Positions 1 through 8,827 of a stretch of DNA of 64,000 nt are shown here, piece by piece (positions within the stretch are counted from its first letter, which is position 1; each line of letters opens with the position of its first letter). The DNA lies in contig NZ_MJAO01000012.1 in NCBI RefSeq assembly GCF_001902635.1, positions 1-64,000 of the forward strand, in the 5' to 3' direction. The notes under the pieces were generated by a model. That model was not told the DNA's origin. It worked only from the letters and a program-made list of their open reading frames with translations, and made no database searches. The translations under genes and the position numbers were made by a program. The DNA is from Serratia marcescens. GTDB lineage: Bacteria; Pseudomonadota; Gammaproteobacteria; Enterobacterales; Enterobacteriaceae.

Positions 1-18
1 AACGAAACTCCAGAGTGA

Positions 19-969
19 TTACAGTGCAGCGGCCAACATGTCTTCCAGCTTCTGCTGGTCGACGGCGAACAGGCGAATGCCTTCGGCGAGCTTTTCCACC
101 GCCATGGCGTCCTGGTTGTGCAGCCAGCGGAATTCCGCTTCGGCCAGCGGAGCGGGTTGGTGGAAGCCCTCGGTAGATGGGGTCAGCTTGCGCTCGACCG
201 GCTGGTCGCTGTTTTTCAGTTGCTCCAGCAGGTTCGGCGCGATGGTCAGGCGATCGCAGCCGGCCAGTGCCAGAATCTGCTCAACCTTACGGAAGCTGGC
301 GCCCATGATCACCGTCTGGTAACGATGGCGTTTGTAGTATTCATAGATAGTGCGCACCGATTTCACGCCCGGATCCCGATCGGCATCGTAGTCGGCGGCG
401 GGCTGTTTGGCCTGATACCAGTCATAGATGCGGCCGACGAACGGCGAGATCAGATACACGCCGGCTTCGGCGCAGGCGCGGGCTTGGGCGAAGGAGAACA
501 GCAGCGTCAGGTTGGTGTTGATACCTTCTTTTTCCAGCTCCTCGGCGGCTTTGATGCCTTCCCAGGTGGAGGCCAGCTTGATCAGGATGCGCGATTTGTC
601 GATGCCCTGTTCCTGATACATGGCGATCAGCTTGCGCGCTTTGGCGACGCACATGCCGCGATCGAACGACAGACGGGCGTCCACTTCGGTGGAAATACGG
701 CCCGGCACGCTTTTGAGGATCTCGACGCCGATGTTGACCGCCAGCTTATCGCTGGCGTTGATCAGTTGGGTTTCCTTGCTGCCTCCCTGGCGGCGGGCAT
801 ACTCCAGCGCTTCGGTGATCAGCGCGTTGTACTGCGGCAGCGCGGCGGCTTTCAGGATCAGCGAAGGGTTGGTGGTGGCGTCCTGGGGTTCGAACTGGCG
901 GATGGATTCGATATCGCCGCTGTCGGCGACCACTGTGGTCAGCTGCTTGAGTGCGTCTAATTGATTCAT
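19..969 (-). CDS. talA: Transaldolase A
   Basis: Transaldolase of the non-oxidative pentose phosphate pathway. It moves a dihydroxyacetone unit from sedoheptulose 7-phosphate to glyceraldehyde 3-phosphate in the cytosol. The 316-residue protein has the full family length. Catalytic positions are visible: Asp16 in VADSGD, Glu95 in STEVDAR and the Schiff-base Lys131 in ILIKLAST. The ATG is preceded by an AAGGAG ribosome site. I prefer talA to talB because of its length (E. coli TalA 316, TalB 317) and because talA sits beside maeB in E. coli, and maeB lies divergently at 6497 here, now separated by the chitin genes. The upstream partner tktB would lie outside the window. Confidence 0.93.
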   Translation of the reverse strand: MNQLDALKQLTTVVADSGDIESIRQFEPQDATTNPSLILKAAALPQYNALITEALEYARRQGGSKETQLINASDKLAVNIGVEILKSVPGRISTEVDARLSFDRGMCVAKARKLIAMYQEQGIDKSRILIKLASTWEGIKAAEELEKEGINTNLTLLFSFAQARACAEAGVYLISPFVGRIYDWYQAKQPAADYDADRDPGVKSVRTIYEYYKRHRYQTVIMGASFRKVEQILALAGCDRLTIAPNLLEQLKNSDQPVERKLTPSTEGFHQPAPLAEAEFRWLHNQDAMAVEKLAEGIRLFAVDQQKLEDMLAAAL

Positions 970-1168
970 TAATAAGCTCCTTGACCAAGCTCAACGTAGG
1001 GAAATGAGAACCTTTTTCATCATAGGGGGAACACACTGCACCATCGGGTCGGGAATGAAAATGCGCTTTTTCTGATTGTTGCGATGGATAATAACAATGA
1101 ATGCCGAATAAACCCAGGCGGGGCGCGGCTTGCGCGAGGGGGGGAGGCGTGAATGGCGAAACGAAAGA

Positions 1169-1193
1169 AGGGTTCAGCGCCAGGCTGAACCCT
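1169..1193 (-). terminator. Terminator after cbp21
   Basis: A 10-bp stem (1169-1178 with 1184-1193, core GGTTCAGC/GCTGAACC) with a 5-nt loop. Read on the minus strand it is followed by a T-rich stretch (CTTCTTTCGTTTC). It lies directly downstream of cbp21. Confidence 0.8.
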
Positions 1194-1216
1194 CAAAGAT
1201 CTCCTCATTTGACCGA

Positions 1217-1810
1217 TTATTTGCTCAGGTTGACGTCGATCGCCTGATAGAAGGCGTTGGCGGTGTCTGCTATATCCCACACGGCAAGGATCACGTGCGA
1301 GCCGCTGCGATCTGCCGGTATGTTGCACTGGTGGGTGACCTGAGCGGCAGGAATGGCGCCGCCGTCGTTGAACTGGCAGAACGGCGTCAGGTCAAAGGAG
1401 GCGCGGGTCAGCGGTTGGGAAGCGTCCCAGTTTGGCTTGGTGATGAAATAGCGCCAGCTGGTGGTGCTGTGACGCGCGGTCAGCTTCCAGGTAAAGGAAT
1501 TCGGGCCGGTTTTCAGGTTGAGTTTGCTCCAGCGCGTCGGCGTTTGCTGATCCAGTTCGAAGAAGGTGGCGTTGCCGGCGCTGGCGATGTGGCCGTCAGC
1601 CGGACCGGCCTGCGGGAAGCCTTTCAGGCCTTCAACGCTCTGCGGTTCGTATTGCACGCTGCCGCACTGCGTATTGAGCTGCAGTTTGCACTGATAGGCG
1701 CGGCTGGCCGGCGACTCGACATAGCCGTGCGCATTCGCCTGTTGTGAAACGCCGAACATGGCCGCGCTCAGCAGGCCCAGAGAGAGTAGGGTACGGGAAG
1801 TCTTGTTCAT
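1217..1810 (-). CDS. cbp21: Chitin-binding lytic polysaccharide monooxygenase CBP21 (AA10)
   Basis: Secreted copper monooxygenase that oxidatively cleaves crystalline chitin and helps chitinases. It has 197 residues. A signal peptide ends in ANA at residue 27, so mature His28 becomes the N-terminal copper ligand, and the second histidine of the brace is His114. Tyr54, Glu55, Glu60, Asp182, Asn185 and Phe187 occupy the known chitin-binding and active-site positions of S. marcescens CBP21. Four cysteines (41, 49, 145, 162) can form two disulfides. The gene diverges from chiR, the LysR regulator known to activate cbp21 and chitinase genes in this species. There is no separate binding module: the protein is a single AA10 domain. 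Confidence 0.97.
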   Translation of the reverse strand: MNKTSRTLLSLGLLSAAMFGVSQQANAHGYVESPASRAYQCKLQLNTQCGSVQYEPQSVEGLKGFPQAGPADGHIASAGNATFFELDQQTPTRWSKLNLKTGPNSFTWKLTARHSTTSWRYFITKPNWDASQPLTRASFDLTPFCQFNDGGAIPAAQVTHQCNIPADRSGSHVILAVWDIADTANAFYQAIDVNLSK

Positions 1811-2214
1811 AAGTCACTCCTGACTGAAATTATGTTGTAAGTTGAGCGTATTTCACCGACAAAATGAGAGGCTAATAGCGGAATAGGAAATAACCATTTT
1901 TATCGGCTTGTCTTATTTTTATCATTCTGCGCGAGTGGCAGAGCGGAATGTTTCACCGGCTATTAACGAAAAATATTATGATGACGATCTTTGATCGTTA
2001 GGCTGAATTTATTTAACTATCACAGCCTAAACTCACGGCGTTATGATGAATTTTCTATAAAGTATTGATGAATAGTCTTTAAGATAACCTGCTCTTTTAT
2101 AGAGTATATTGCTTGTTGCCTTGAGTACCCTTGTTCGACTTGATCGATTTTTGTTCGCCATCACCTTGGGAATTTAGTGTCATTTTTCTTGTTTTATTTA
2201 AAAGAGGAATATGT
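1811..2214. promoter_or_regulatory. Divergent cbp21/chiR promoter region
   Basis: About 400 bp without a gene, clearly more AT-rich than its surroundings. It must carry both promoters and the ChiR binding sites. I could not define a convincing ChiR box or a clear -35/-10 pair by eye. Confidence 0.5.
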
Positions 2215-3156
2215 ATGACTAGATTATCCCTAGACGCGATTAAAATAATCAGCACCATCAAGAGCACCGGATCTTTCTCTATGGCGGCGGAGGCGCTGCA
2301 TAAAACGCCTTCGGCGATTTCTTACCGGGTTTCCAATATTGAAAGTAAACTCTGCGTGAAACTTTTTCATCGCAATGGCCCCATGATTACCCTAACGGAT
2401 GAAGGGGAATTTCTCCTGCAGGAGGGCAGTTGGATATTAAATGCGGTGCAGGATCTGGAAAGCCGGGTGCGAAACATCCCCAAGCAGGACACTAATATCC
2501 GCCTGGCGGTAGACACCTTCTTCCCGCTGGAAACCCTGACTCAGGATATCCGCGACTATATTCAGCATTGCCCGAACGCCAATATCTCGATGCAGCGAGA
2601 AGCGCTGAACGGCACCTGGGATGCGCTGAAGAATAACCGAGCGGATTTGATCATCGCCATCGGCCAAATCCCCGACAGCGTGCAGGCGAAAACCCTGATG
2701 CTCGGCAAGCTCGATTTTGTGCTGTGCGTATCGCCTTCGCACCCGTTTGCGGCGCAGAGAAAGCCGGTGTGCAAGAAGCAACGGCTGAACGATATCGTGG
2801 TGGTGATCGCCGACAGCAGCCACGAGTTGCCTAAACGCAATCACGGCACGCTGCCTTTGCAGCGCCAGCTGGTGGTGTGTGACGTGGAAAGCAACCTGGC
2901 ACTGCTCAAACGCGGCATCGGCCACGCTTTTCTACCGCCGTCACTGATTGAAAAGGAGCTGGCCAGCGGCGAACTGGTAACGGTGCCGGTGGAGATGCAA
3001 AAGGGCGATGAAATGATTTGGCTGGCGTGGCACCCGGCCAGCAAGGGGGCGGGGTTTAACTGGTGGCATGAGCGGTTGACGCGTAAAAGCGATGTCTTCA
3101 GCCTGATGGGCCGCGAAGTGGTGCGGGACGGCGGTTATCCATGGTGCCACAACTGA
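2215..3156 (+). CDS. chiR: LysR-type activator of chitin utilisation ChiR
   Basis: Transcription activator of the chitin regulon. It has about 313 residues: an N-terminal winged helix-turn-helix (roughly residues 6-65, with the typical AEALHKTPSAISYRV recognition region) followed by a LysR substrate-binding domain. I choose the ATG at 2215 over an in-frame TTG at 2131 because it is preceded by GAGGA at good spacing and the protein then begins at the conserved DNA-binding domain. Its position between cbp21 and chiB, divergent from the first and convergent with the second, is that of chiR in S. marcescens. The inducer is not evident from sequence. A strong terminator follows. Confidence 0.92.
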   Translation: MTRLSLDAIKIISTIKSTGSFSMAAEALHKTPSAISYRVSNIESKLCVKLFHRNGPMITLTDEGEFLLQEGSWILNAVQDLESRVRNIPKQDTNIRLAVDTFFPLETLTQDIRDYIQHCPNANISMQREALNGTWDALKNNRADLIIAIGQIPDSVQAKTLMLGKLDFVLCVSPSHPFAAQRKPVCKKQRLNDIVVVIADSSHELPKRNHGTLPLQRQLVVCDVESNLALLKRGIGHAFLPPSLIEKELASGELVTVPVEMQKGDEMIWLAWHPASKGAGFNWWHERLTRKSDVFSLMGREVVRDGGYPWCHN

Positions 3157-3202
3157 AGGAATAGAGACGAAGGGACGCGAAAATCAAACGGTTAACTCAA
3201 TG

Positions 3203-3236
3203 AAAACCCCGCAGCATTCGGCTACGGGGTTTTTTT
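3203..3236. terminator. Bidirectional terminator between chiR and chiB
   Basis: Stem AAAACCCCG (3203-3211) with CGGGGTTTT (3225-3233), then a T-run. It has A- and T-runs on both sides and lies between two convergent genes, so it can serve both. Confidence 0.9.
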
Positions 3237-3241
3237 ATGGC

Positions 3242-4741
3242 TTACGCCACGCGGCCCACTTTCAGCCAGGCGCTGTCGGAGCCGGGCGCCGAGGTGATGT
3301 AGCCCCACTTGGTCTGCCAGACATAGCCCTGATAGGACACCAGCGCCCCCTGGGCATAGATGGTGCCCGGCACGTAGGCCGGCGCGGTCATGATTGGCAG
3401 GTTGCCGGGGCCGACGCCGGTGTAACGCAGGCCGGTGCCCATATCCAGCTGGCTGTCGTCGTAGTCCGCGGCGTTGAAATAGCGATCCAGCGCGGCCAGC
3501 AGGTCGCCGTTGCGGTTGTCTTGCCCCAGATGCCAGAACATCACGCCGCCCAGCTGCTGCTGCTTGATGTACTTGGCTTTGTATTTGAAGCTTTCGGCAT
3601 CGTCATAGGTGACGAACAGCCCTTTCTGCGCATGATACAGGTAAGGGGTTTTGGTCTTGTCATTCCACAACCGCTGATAGCCGTAGTTGCCCAGCAGCAT
3701 TTGCTCCAGCTGGCGATAGGAGGCGATGCGCGGATCTTTGTCGCGCACGCACTCCTCGCAGCCCACCAGCCAGTAGTCGGTGCTCGGGTACGGATCTTCA
3801 CCCGGCGTGCTGTGGCTGCTGTACTGGCCGCCGTTACTGCCGCTGACGCCTTTGAAGGCGCGGCCATAGAAGGGGACGCCCATCACGATTTTGGCGCTTG
3901 GCACGCCTTCCATCATCAGGTGTTGCTGCACCGCGGCGTCAACCGTCAGGCTGAACGGGCTGGGGAAGGCGCGGGTCAGCTCTTCCCAGCTCCAGCCCAG
4001 ATTGGCTTCGCGCAGCGCGTTGTAGAAGGTCGGCCCCGCCGCGTCGCCGAACAGCCCAGCCTGATGGTTGGTGATCTTCTCCCAAGGGCCGGCCAGATCG
4101 TAGGTCATCAGGTTGATGTAATCGAGCGGCGCGACGATCTGCGCCAGCTTGCTGTAATAGCGTGACAGGAAGAAGGCGCCGCCGGCGCCGGCGATGGTCA
4201 ACTGATACGGCAGCGCCTGGCGGCCGTCGGCGATCGTTTGCTGATTCAGCAGGGCGCGGATCTCTTGCAGAGCGGCGATGAAGCCGTCCACTTCCGCCGC
4301 CTGCGGATACTCCCAGTCGATGTCCACACCATCGAAGCCGTACTCTTTCATGATGCGCACGCAGGATTGGGCAAACTTGGTGCGTGACGCCGGGGTTTTC
4401 ACCGCGTTGACGTAGTTGGCGTGCGACACGCCCAGATCGTTGGAGTAGTACCAGCCGCCGATGGAGAACATGATGCGCAGGCTGGGGTTGTGCGCCTTGA
4501 GTGCGGTCAGGCGGTTGACCACATCGCGCGCTTTGGCGTCGTTGGTGGCCGGATCCCAGGCGCACTCCAGGTTGCTGTTGATATCCAGGAACGAGAAGTT
4601 GATGTGCGTCAGTTGTTTGGCTTTGGCCGGCGTGATGTTGGAAACCGGGAACGGCACGACGGAGGTATCGGACTCGGTGTAATTATTGATTTGATTGGTC
4701 GGAATAAAGTAATACCCAATAACGGCTTTACGTGTGGACAT
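3242..4741 (-). CDS. chiB: Chitinase B, GH18 exochitinase
   Basis: Processive exochitinase that releases chitobiose from the non-reducing end of chitin. The 499-residue length equals S. marcescens ChiB. The GH18 motif DGVDIDWEYP places Asp140, Asp142 and catalytic Glu144 exactly. The barrel occupies about residues 1-420, with the alpha/beta insertion at about 290-380. The C-terminus is a small CBM5-type chitin-binding module (roughly 450-499, aromatic residues around YVWQTKWGY). There is no signal peptide: the N-terminus MSTRKAVIGYYF is already the first barrel strand. This fits the known export of ChiB through the ChiWXYZ pathway encoded next to it and divergently. Confidence 0.97.
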   Translation of the reverse strand: MSTRKAVIGYYFIPTNQINNYTESDTSVVPFPVSNITPAKAKQLTHINFSFLDINSNLECAWDPATNDAKARDVVNRLTALKAHNPSLRIMFSIGGWYYSNDLGVSHANYVNAVKTPASRTKFAQSCVRIMKEYGFDGVDIDWEYPQAAEVDGFIAALQEIRALLNQQTIADGRQALPYQLTIAGAGGAFFLSRYYSKLAQIVAPLDYINLMTYDLAGPWEKITNHQAGLFGDAAGPTFYNALREANLGWSWEELTRAFPSPFSLTVDAAVQQHLMMEGVPSAKIVMGVPFYGRAFKGVSGSNGGQYSSHSTPGEDPYPSTDYWLVGCEECVRDKDPRIASYRQLEQMLLGNYGYQRLWNDKTKTPYLYHAQKGLFVTYDDAESFKYKAKYIKQQQLGGVMFWHLGQDNRNGDLLAALDRYFNAADYDDSQLDMGTGLRYTGVGPGNLPIMTAPAYVPGTIYAQGALVSYQGYVWQTKWGYITSAPGSDSAWLKVGRVA

Positions 4742-5033
4742 GGCATTTCTCCAGAGTGGATGTTTTTATGATGGGGAAATATTTCCCGCCGTCATTAATG
4801 TTTATTTTTCGTGAAAACAAAAGTCGAAATAAATCATGGTAAGGATGAATTTTCATTAACCTCCGTCTGGCACGGCGTTTATTTGTTGTATCAGCGTTCA
4901 GCGTGAATGAATTCGACTATAGGGTCTGTATTTATTCATTTGCTTTGTAATAGCATCCTTAACTAGATTCTGATTATCCGATGTCCCACCGGCCGTGATT
5001 GGCATTTAATTAAAATAAAAAAGGAGATGAGCT
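4742..5033. promoter_or_regulatory. Divergent chiB/chiW promoter region
   Basis: AT-rich spacer of 292 bp between chiB and chiW. It holds a perfect 14-bp palindrome, GGGAAATATTTCCC (4774-4787), about 33 nt upstream of the chiB start and therefore probably in its leader. An AAGGAG ribosome site for chiW is at 5021-5026. ChiR sites are expected here but not resolved. Confidence 0.55.
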
Positions 5034-5360
5034 ATGTCCAGCATAGAGCCTGACGCTGTTGGCTTAATAGTCCAGCGAGTATGTGAATATCTTCAGCCGG
5101 TATTGAACGCTATTTTGGCCGGCGTTATGGCGCTATTGCACGGCGCCTATCGCAACGTGGGTATTCGGCGCCGTTTATTGAATGCGGCAATGTGTGCGTT
5201 ATTGGCCTGGACGGTGCGCGATGCGCTGGCGCTGATGGGGCTGGAATTAAAGTGGGCGAATTTAGCCAGCGTGCTGATTGGCTTTATGGGGGCGGATTAC
5301 ATCAACGCCTTAATTAAGAAATTCATCGGCAAAAAGACGGGGTTTAAAAATGTTAAATAA
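5034..5360 (+). CDS. chiW: Holin-like inner-membrane protein ChiW
   Basis: First gene of a four-gene lysis-type cassette that, in S. marcescens, is known to secrete chitinases and CBP21. The product is 108 residues with hydrophobic segments at about 20-36, 49-68 and 73-90 and a basic C-terminus (KKFIGKKTGFK), the layout of phage lambda-type class holins. Holins open the inner membrane so that a signal-less peptidoglycan hydrolase can reach the periplasm. It overlaps the next gene by 11 nt, indicating translational coupling. No phage structural or replication genes are nearby. Confidence 0.88.
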   Translation: MSSIEPDAVGLIVQRVCEYLQPVLNAILAGVMALLHGAYRNVGIRRRLLNAAMCALLAWTVRDALALMGLELKWANLASVLIGFMGADYINALIKKFIGKKTGFKNVK

Positions 5361-5751
5361 CATCGAAGATATTCGCTTTACCGCCCGCAGCGAAGAGAAC
5401 CTGCGCGGCGTGCATCCGGATCTGGTGCGCGTTATTCGTCTGGCGCTGCGCTATTCGCTGGTGCCGTTTTCCGTCAGCGAGGGGTTGCGCAGCATGGCGC
5501 GCCAGCGGGAGATGGTGCGCGCCGGTAGCAGCCAAACGTTGCGCAGTCGCCATCTGACCGGCCATGCGGTGGATGTGGTGGCGATGCCGGCAGGCGTGGT
5601 CTCTTGGGAGTGGGATTACTATGCGCAGATCGCGGTGGCGGTGCGGCGCGCGGCGCGTGAATGCGGTATCAACGTCGAATGGGGGGGCGAGTGGAAAACC
5701 CTCAAGGACGGCCCGCACTTCCAGCTGGCGTTTCGGGACTACCCGGCATGA
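5350..5751 (+). CDS. chiX: L-alanyl-D-glutamate endopeptidase ChiX (M15 family)
   Basis: Peptidoglycan peptidase of the ChiWXYZ secretion cassette, predicted to cut the stem peptide in the periplasm. It has 133 residues with no signal peptide, as expected for a holin-dependent endolysin. The M15 zinc signature SxHxxGxAxD is at residues 66-75 (His68, Asp75), and a further ligand His123 sits in DGPHFQL, preceded by the INVEWGGEW segment typical of phage endopeptidases. Its start lies inside chiW and its stop overlaps the chiY start as ATGA, so the four genes form one tightly coupled unit. Confidence 0.9.
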   Translation: MLNNIEDIRFTARSEENLRGVHPDLVRVIRLALRYSLVPFSVSEGLRSMARQREMVRAGSSQTLRSRHLTGHAVDVVAMPAGVVSWEWDYYAQIAVAVRRAARECGINVEWGGEWKTLKDGPHFQLAFRDYPA

Positions 5752-6128
5752 GCGGCTGGTTGCAGAAGCTGGCGCAGGGTGGGTCGCTGCTGCTGTTGCT
5801 GGCGGCCATCTGCCTTGGCGGTTACAGCTCGCTGTTGTCGCATCGGCTGGAGGCCGCGCGGCAACAGACGGCGGAACTGCAAAAAAGCCTGGCGCAGCAG
5901 GCCGGGCTGATCGCCACCTTGCAGACCCAGGACGCGCAAAACCGTGCGCTGATGGCGGCGCAGCAGCGGCAGGAACAACAGCTGCGCCAACAACACGAGG
6001 CTTATCAGAGGAAATATCGTGAAGCGATTAAAAACGATCCCTGCGCCGCTCAGCCTCTGCCTGGCGCTGTGCTTGAGCTCCTGCGCCCGGCCACCGGCGC
6101 CGCAGGCCGTGCCGCTGTTGCCCCCTGA
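5748..6128 (+). CDS. chiY: i-spanin-like protein ChiY
   Basis: Inner-membrane spanin-like component (Rz type) of the chitinase export cassette. It has 126 residues: an N-terminal membrane anchor (about 10-30) and a long Gln/Ala-rich coiled coil (about 33-95), then the DPCAAQPLP segment typical of Rz proteins. I take the ATG at 5748, which overlaps the chiX stop (ATGA), rather than an upstream in-frame start inside chiX. The last third of the gene overlaps chiZ in another frame, the classic Rz/Rz1 arrangement. Confidence 0.87.
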   Translation: MSGWLQKLAQGGSLLLLLAAICLGGYSSLLSHRLEAARQQTAELQKSLAQQAGLIATLQTQDAQNRALMAAQQRQEQQLRQQHEAYQRKYREAIKNDPCAAQPLPGAVLELLRPATGAAGRAAVAP

Positions 6129-6282
6129 GTCGGTGTTCGCACCCTGCGAGCAACCGCAGCTGCAGGGAGAAACCTGGGGCGATGCGGTAAGCTATACCCT
6201 GGCGCTACAAACCTCGTTACACATTTGCGCCGGCCAGGTGGAGACGCTCAATGCCTGGCGCGCCACGCTGCCGCCGCACTGA
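6019..6282 (+). CDS. chiZ: o-spanin-like lipoprotein ChiZ
   Basis: Outer-membrane lipoprotein partner of ChiY. It has 87 residues with a lipoprotein signal ending LSSC (lipidated Cys22), then a Pro-rich stretch and conserved cysteines. It begins inside chiY in the +1 frame and runs 154 nt past its stop, the nested i-spanin/o-spanin design. Together the two would span the periplasm once ChiX has cut the wall. The stop codon lies in the loop of a hairpin (6270-6276 with 6283-6289). Confidence 0.87.
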   Translation: MKRLKTIPAPLSLCLALCLSSCARPPAPQAVPLLPPESVFAPCEQPQLQGETWGDAVSYTLALQTSLHICAGQVETLNAWRATLPPH

Positions 6283-6289
6283 CGGCGGC
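6270..6289 (+). terminator. Possible weak terminator at the end of chiZ
   Basis: Stem GCCGCCG/CGGCGGC with a 6-nt loop containing the chiZ TGA, followed by a pyrimidine-rich tract but not by a clean T-run. A T-rich stretch (CTTCTTTTTTTAC) lies about 30 nt further on. Confidence 0.4.
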
Positions 6290-6397
6290 GCTTCTCTTCG
6301 CTCGTCCTGCGGCTTCTTTTTTTACTTTTAAAACGGTCTTTCGGCCAAGGTTATGGCCCGCTTCAAAGTTTGTGATGTTTCTCTCACTATACTTCAA

Positions 6398-6450
6398 GGC
6401 TGCGCCCTGTCATTGTACTTGGGCGCCACGGCCCACGGCAGGGCGCAGCC
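6398..6450. repeat. 12-bp perfect inverted repeat upstream of maeB
   Basis: GGCTGCGCCCTG at 6398-6409 and its exact complement CAGGGCGCAGCC at 6439-6450, with a 29-nt loop that itself has GGGC/GCCC pairing. It lies 46 bp before maeB in a 214-bp spacer. It may be a repeat remnant or a leader structure. There is no T-run after it. Confidence 0.6.
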
Positions 6451-6496
6451 TCAAAGCCTTACCTCAACATAAAAGCAAAAAACAAAGGAATCCATA

Positions 6497-8776
6497 ATGG
6501 ACGAACAGCTCAAACAGAGTGCCCTTGATTTCCATCAGTTTCCTGTCCCAGGGAAGATCCAGGTTTCCCCGACTAAACCGTTGGCGACCCAGCGCGATCT
6601 GGCATTGGCCTATTCGCCGGGCGTTGCCGCGCCTTGCCTCGAGATCGCTGAAGATCCGCTGGCGGCCTACAAATACACCGCGCGTGGCAACCTGGTGGCG
6701 GTGATTTCCAACGGGACGGCGGTGCTGGGTCTGGGCAATATCGGCGCGTTGGCCGGTAAGCCGGTGATGGAAGGCAAGGGCGTTTTGTTCAAGAAGTTTT
6801 CCGGTATCGATGTATTTGATATCGAAGTGGATGAGCGTGACCCTGACAAGTTAATCGACATTATCGCCGCGCTGGAACCGACCTTCGGCGGCATCAACCT
6901 GGAAGACATCAAAGCGCCGGAGTGTTTCTACATCGAACAGAAACTGCGTGAGCGCATGAAGATCCCGGTGTTCCACGACGACCAGCACGGTACGGCGATC
7001 ATCACCACCGCAGCGGTGCTCAACGGCCTGCGCGTGGTGAAGAAGAACATTTCCGATGTGCGGCTGGTGGTGTCCGGCGCCGGTGCGGCGTCCATCGCCT
7101 GTCTGAACCTGCTGGTAGCGCTGGGGCTGCGCCGGCAGAACATCACCGTCTGCGACTCCAAGGGGGTGATCTACAAAGGCCGCGACGCCAACATGGAGCA
7201 GACCAAGGCCGATTATGCCATCGAGGACAACGGTCAGCGCACGCTGGGCGACGCCATTCCTCACGCCGACATCTTCCTTGGCTGTTCCGGCCCGGGCGTC
7301 CTGACGCAAGATATGGTGAAAACCATGGCGCGCGATCCACTGATCATGGCGCTGGCCAACCCGGAACCGGAAATTCTGCCGCCGCTGGCGAAAGCGGTGC
7401 GCCCGGACGCCATCATCTGCACCGGCCGTTCCGACTACCCGAACCAGGTGAACAACGTATTGTGCTTCCCGTTCATCTTCCGCGGCGCGCTGGACGTGGG
7501 CGCCACGACCATCAACGAAGAGATGAAGCTGGCCTGCGTGCACGCCATCGCCGATCTGGCGCTGGCGGAGCAGAGCGACGTGGTGGCTTCCGCCTACGAC
7601 GACCAGGATCTCTCCTTCGGGCCGGAATACATCATTCCGAAACCGTTCGATCCGCGCCTGATCGTCAAGATCGCGCCGGCGGTGGCCAAGGCGGCGATGG
7701 ATTCCGGCGTGGCGACGCGCCCGATCGAAGACTTCGACGCCTACGTGGAGAAACTGGCGGAGTTCGTCTACAAAACCAACCTGTTCATGAAGCCGATCTT
7801 CTCGCAGGCGCGTAAAGAGGTGAAGCGGGTGGTGCTGGCGGAAGGCGAGGAAGAGCGCGTGCTGCACGCCACGCAGGAGCTGGTGTCGCAGGGGCTGGCC
7901 TTCCCGATCCTGGTCGGCCGTCCGAGCGTGATTGAGATGCGCCTGAAAAAGCTCGGCCTGCAGCTGACGCCGGGCAAAGATTTCGAAGTGGTGAACAACG
8001 AGTCGGATCCGCGCTTCAACGAATACTGGGGCGAGTACTACCAGATCATGAAACGCCGTGGCGTTTCGCAGGAGCAGGCGCGTCGCGCGGTGATCGGCAA
8101 CCCGACGCTGATCGCCGCCATCATGCTGCACCGCGGCGAAGCGGATGCGATGATTTGCGGCACCATCGGCAGCTACCATGAGCATTACGACGTGGTGAAG
8201 AACGTGTTCGGCTTCCGTGAAGGTGCGCACGTTGTCGGTGCGATGAACGCGCTGATGCTGCCGAGCGGCAACACCTTCATCGCCGACACCTACGTCAACG
8301 ACGACCCGACGCCGGAACAGCTGGCGGAGATCACCCTGATGGCGGCGGAAACCGTGCGCCGCTTCGGCATCGAACCGAAGGTGGCGCTGCTGTCTCACTC
8401 CAGTTTCGGTTCTTCCGACTGCCCGGCGGCGCGCAAAATGCGCAAAACGCTGGAGCTGGTGAACGAGCTGGCGCCGGAGCTGGAGATCGACGGCGAAATG
8501 CACGGCGACGCCGCGCTGGTGGAAAGCATCCGTCACGATCTGATGCCGGACAGCCCGCTGAAAGGCTCGGCCAACCTGCTGATCATGCCGAACATGGAAG
8601 CGGCGCGCATCAGCTACAACCTGCTGCGCGTCTCCTGTTCGGAAGGGGTGACCGTCGGGCCGGTGCTGATGGGGGTCGCCAAGCCGGTGCACATCCTGAC
8701 GCCGATCGCCTCGGTGCGCCGCATCGTCAACATGGTGGCGTTGGCGGTGGTGGAAGCTCAGACCGAACCGCTATAA
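6497..8776 (+). CDS. maeB: NADP-dependent malic enzyme with phosphotransacetylase-like domain
   Basis: Oxidative decarboxylation of malate to pyruvate with NADP reduction, an anaplerotic and NADPH-supplying step. The 759-residue length equals that of E. coli MaeB. Residues 1 to about 420 are the malic enzyme domain (substrate region [15 protein letters not shown]-binding [13 protein letters not shown]). Residues about 428-759 resemble phosphate acetyltransferase and act as a regulatory domain in the family. AGGAATCC precedes the ATG. The gene is monocistronic, with a strong terminator just after it. Confidence 0.95.
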   Translation: MDEQLKQSALDFHQFPVPGKIQVSPTKPLATQRDLALAYSPGVAAPCLEIAEDPLAAYKYTARGNLVAVISNGTAVLGLGNIGALAGKPVMEGKGVLFKKFSGIDVFDIEVDERDPDKLIDIIAALEPTFGGINLEDIKAPECFYIEQKLRERMKIPVFHDDQHGTAIITTAAVLNGLRVVKKNISDVRLVVSGAGAASIACLNLLVALGLRRQNITVCDSKGVIYKGRDANMEQTKADYAIEDNGQRTLGDAIPHADIFLGCSGPGVLTQDMVKTMARDPLIMALANPEPEILPPLAKAVRPDAIICTGRSDYPNQVNNVLCFPFIFRGALDVGATTINEEMKLACVHAIADLALAEQSDVVASAYDDQDLSFGPEYIIPKPFDPRLIVKIAPAVAKAAMDSGVATRPIEDFDAYVEKLAEFVYKTNLFMKPIFSQARKEVKRVVLAEGEEERVLHATQELVSQGLAFPILVGRPSVIEMRLKKLGLQLTPGKDFEVVNNESDPRFNEYWGEYYQIMKRRGVSQEQARRAVIGNPTLIAAIMLHRGEADAMICGTIGSYHEHYDVVKNVFGFREGAHVVGAMNALMLPSGNTFIADTYVNDDPTPEQLAEITLMAAETVRRFGIEPKVALLSHSSFGSSDCPAARKMRKTLELVNELAPELEIDGEMHGDAALVESIRHDLMPDSPLKGSANLLIMPNMEAARISYNLLRVSCSEGVTVGPVLMGVAKPVHILTPIASVRRIVNMVALAVVEAQTEPL

Positions 8777-8794
8777 GCCCCGGTTGAGTGACTG

Positions 8795-8827
8795 GCCCCC
8801 TGCGCCGTTGGCGCCGGGGGCTTTTTT
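8795..8827. terminator. Terminator between maeB and mmuM
   Basis: GC-rich stem GCCCCCTGCGCC (8795-8806) with GGCGCCGGGGGC (8810-8821) and a 3-nt loop, followed by TTTTTT. It lies between convergent genes. Confidence 0.88.

Noticed and set aside
2131-2214. N-terminal extension of chiR from a TTG
   Set aside because: The ATG at 2215 has a GAGGA site and begins the conserved LysR DNA-binding domain. The extension is not LysR-like.
5034-6282. Prophage remnant
   Set aside because: Holin, endopeptidase and spanins are typical of phages, but no structural, replication or integrase genes are present. The set is the known chitinase export cassette of Serratia.
6851-8692. A 613-codon open frame antisense to maeB
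   Set aside because: It mirrors the GC-rich third positions of maeB, shows no recognisable domain (His/Arg-rich low-complexity translation) and has no ribosome site. The same holds for long antisense frames over mmuP (9640-11181), opdB (13696-15171) and ligA (37309-39117).
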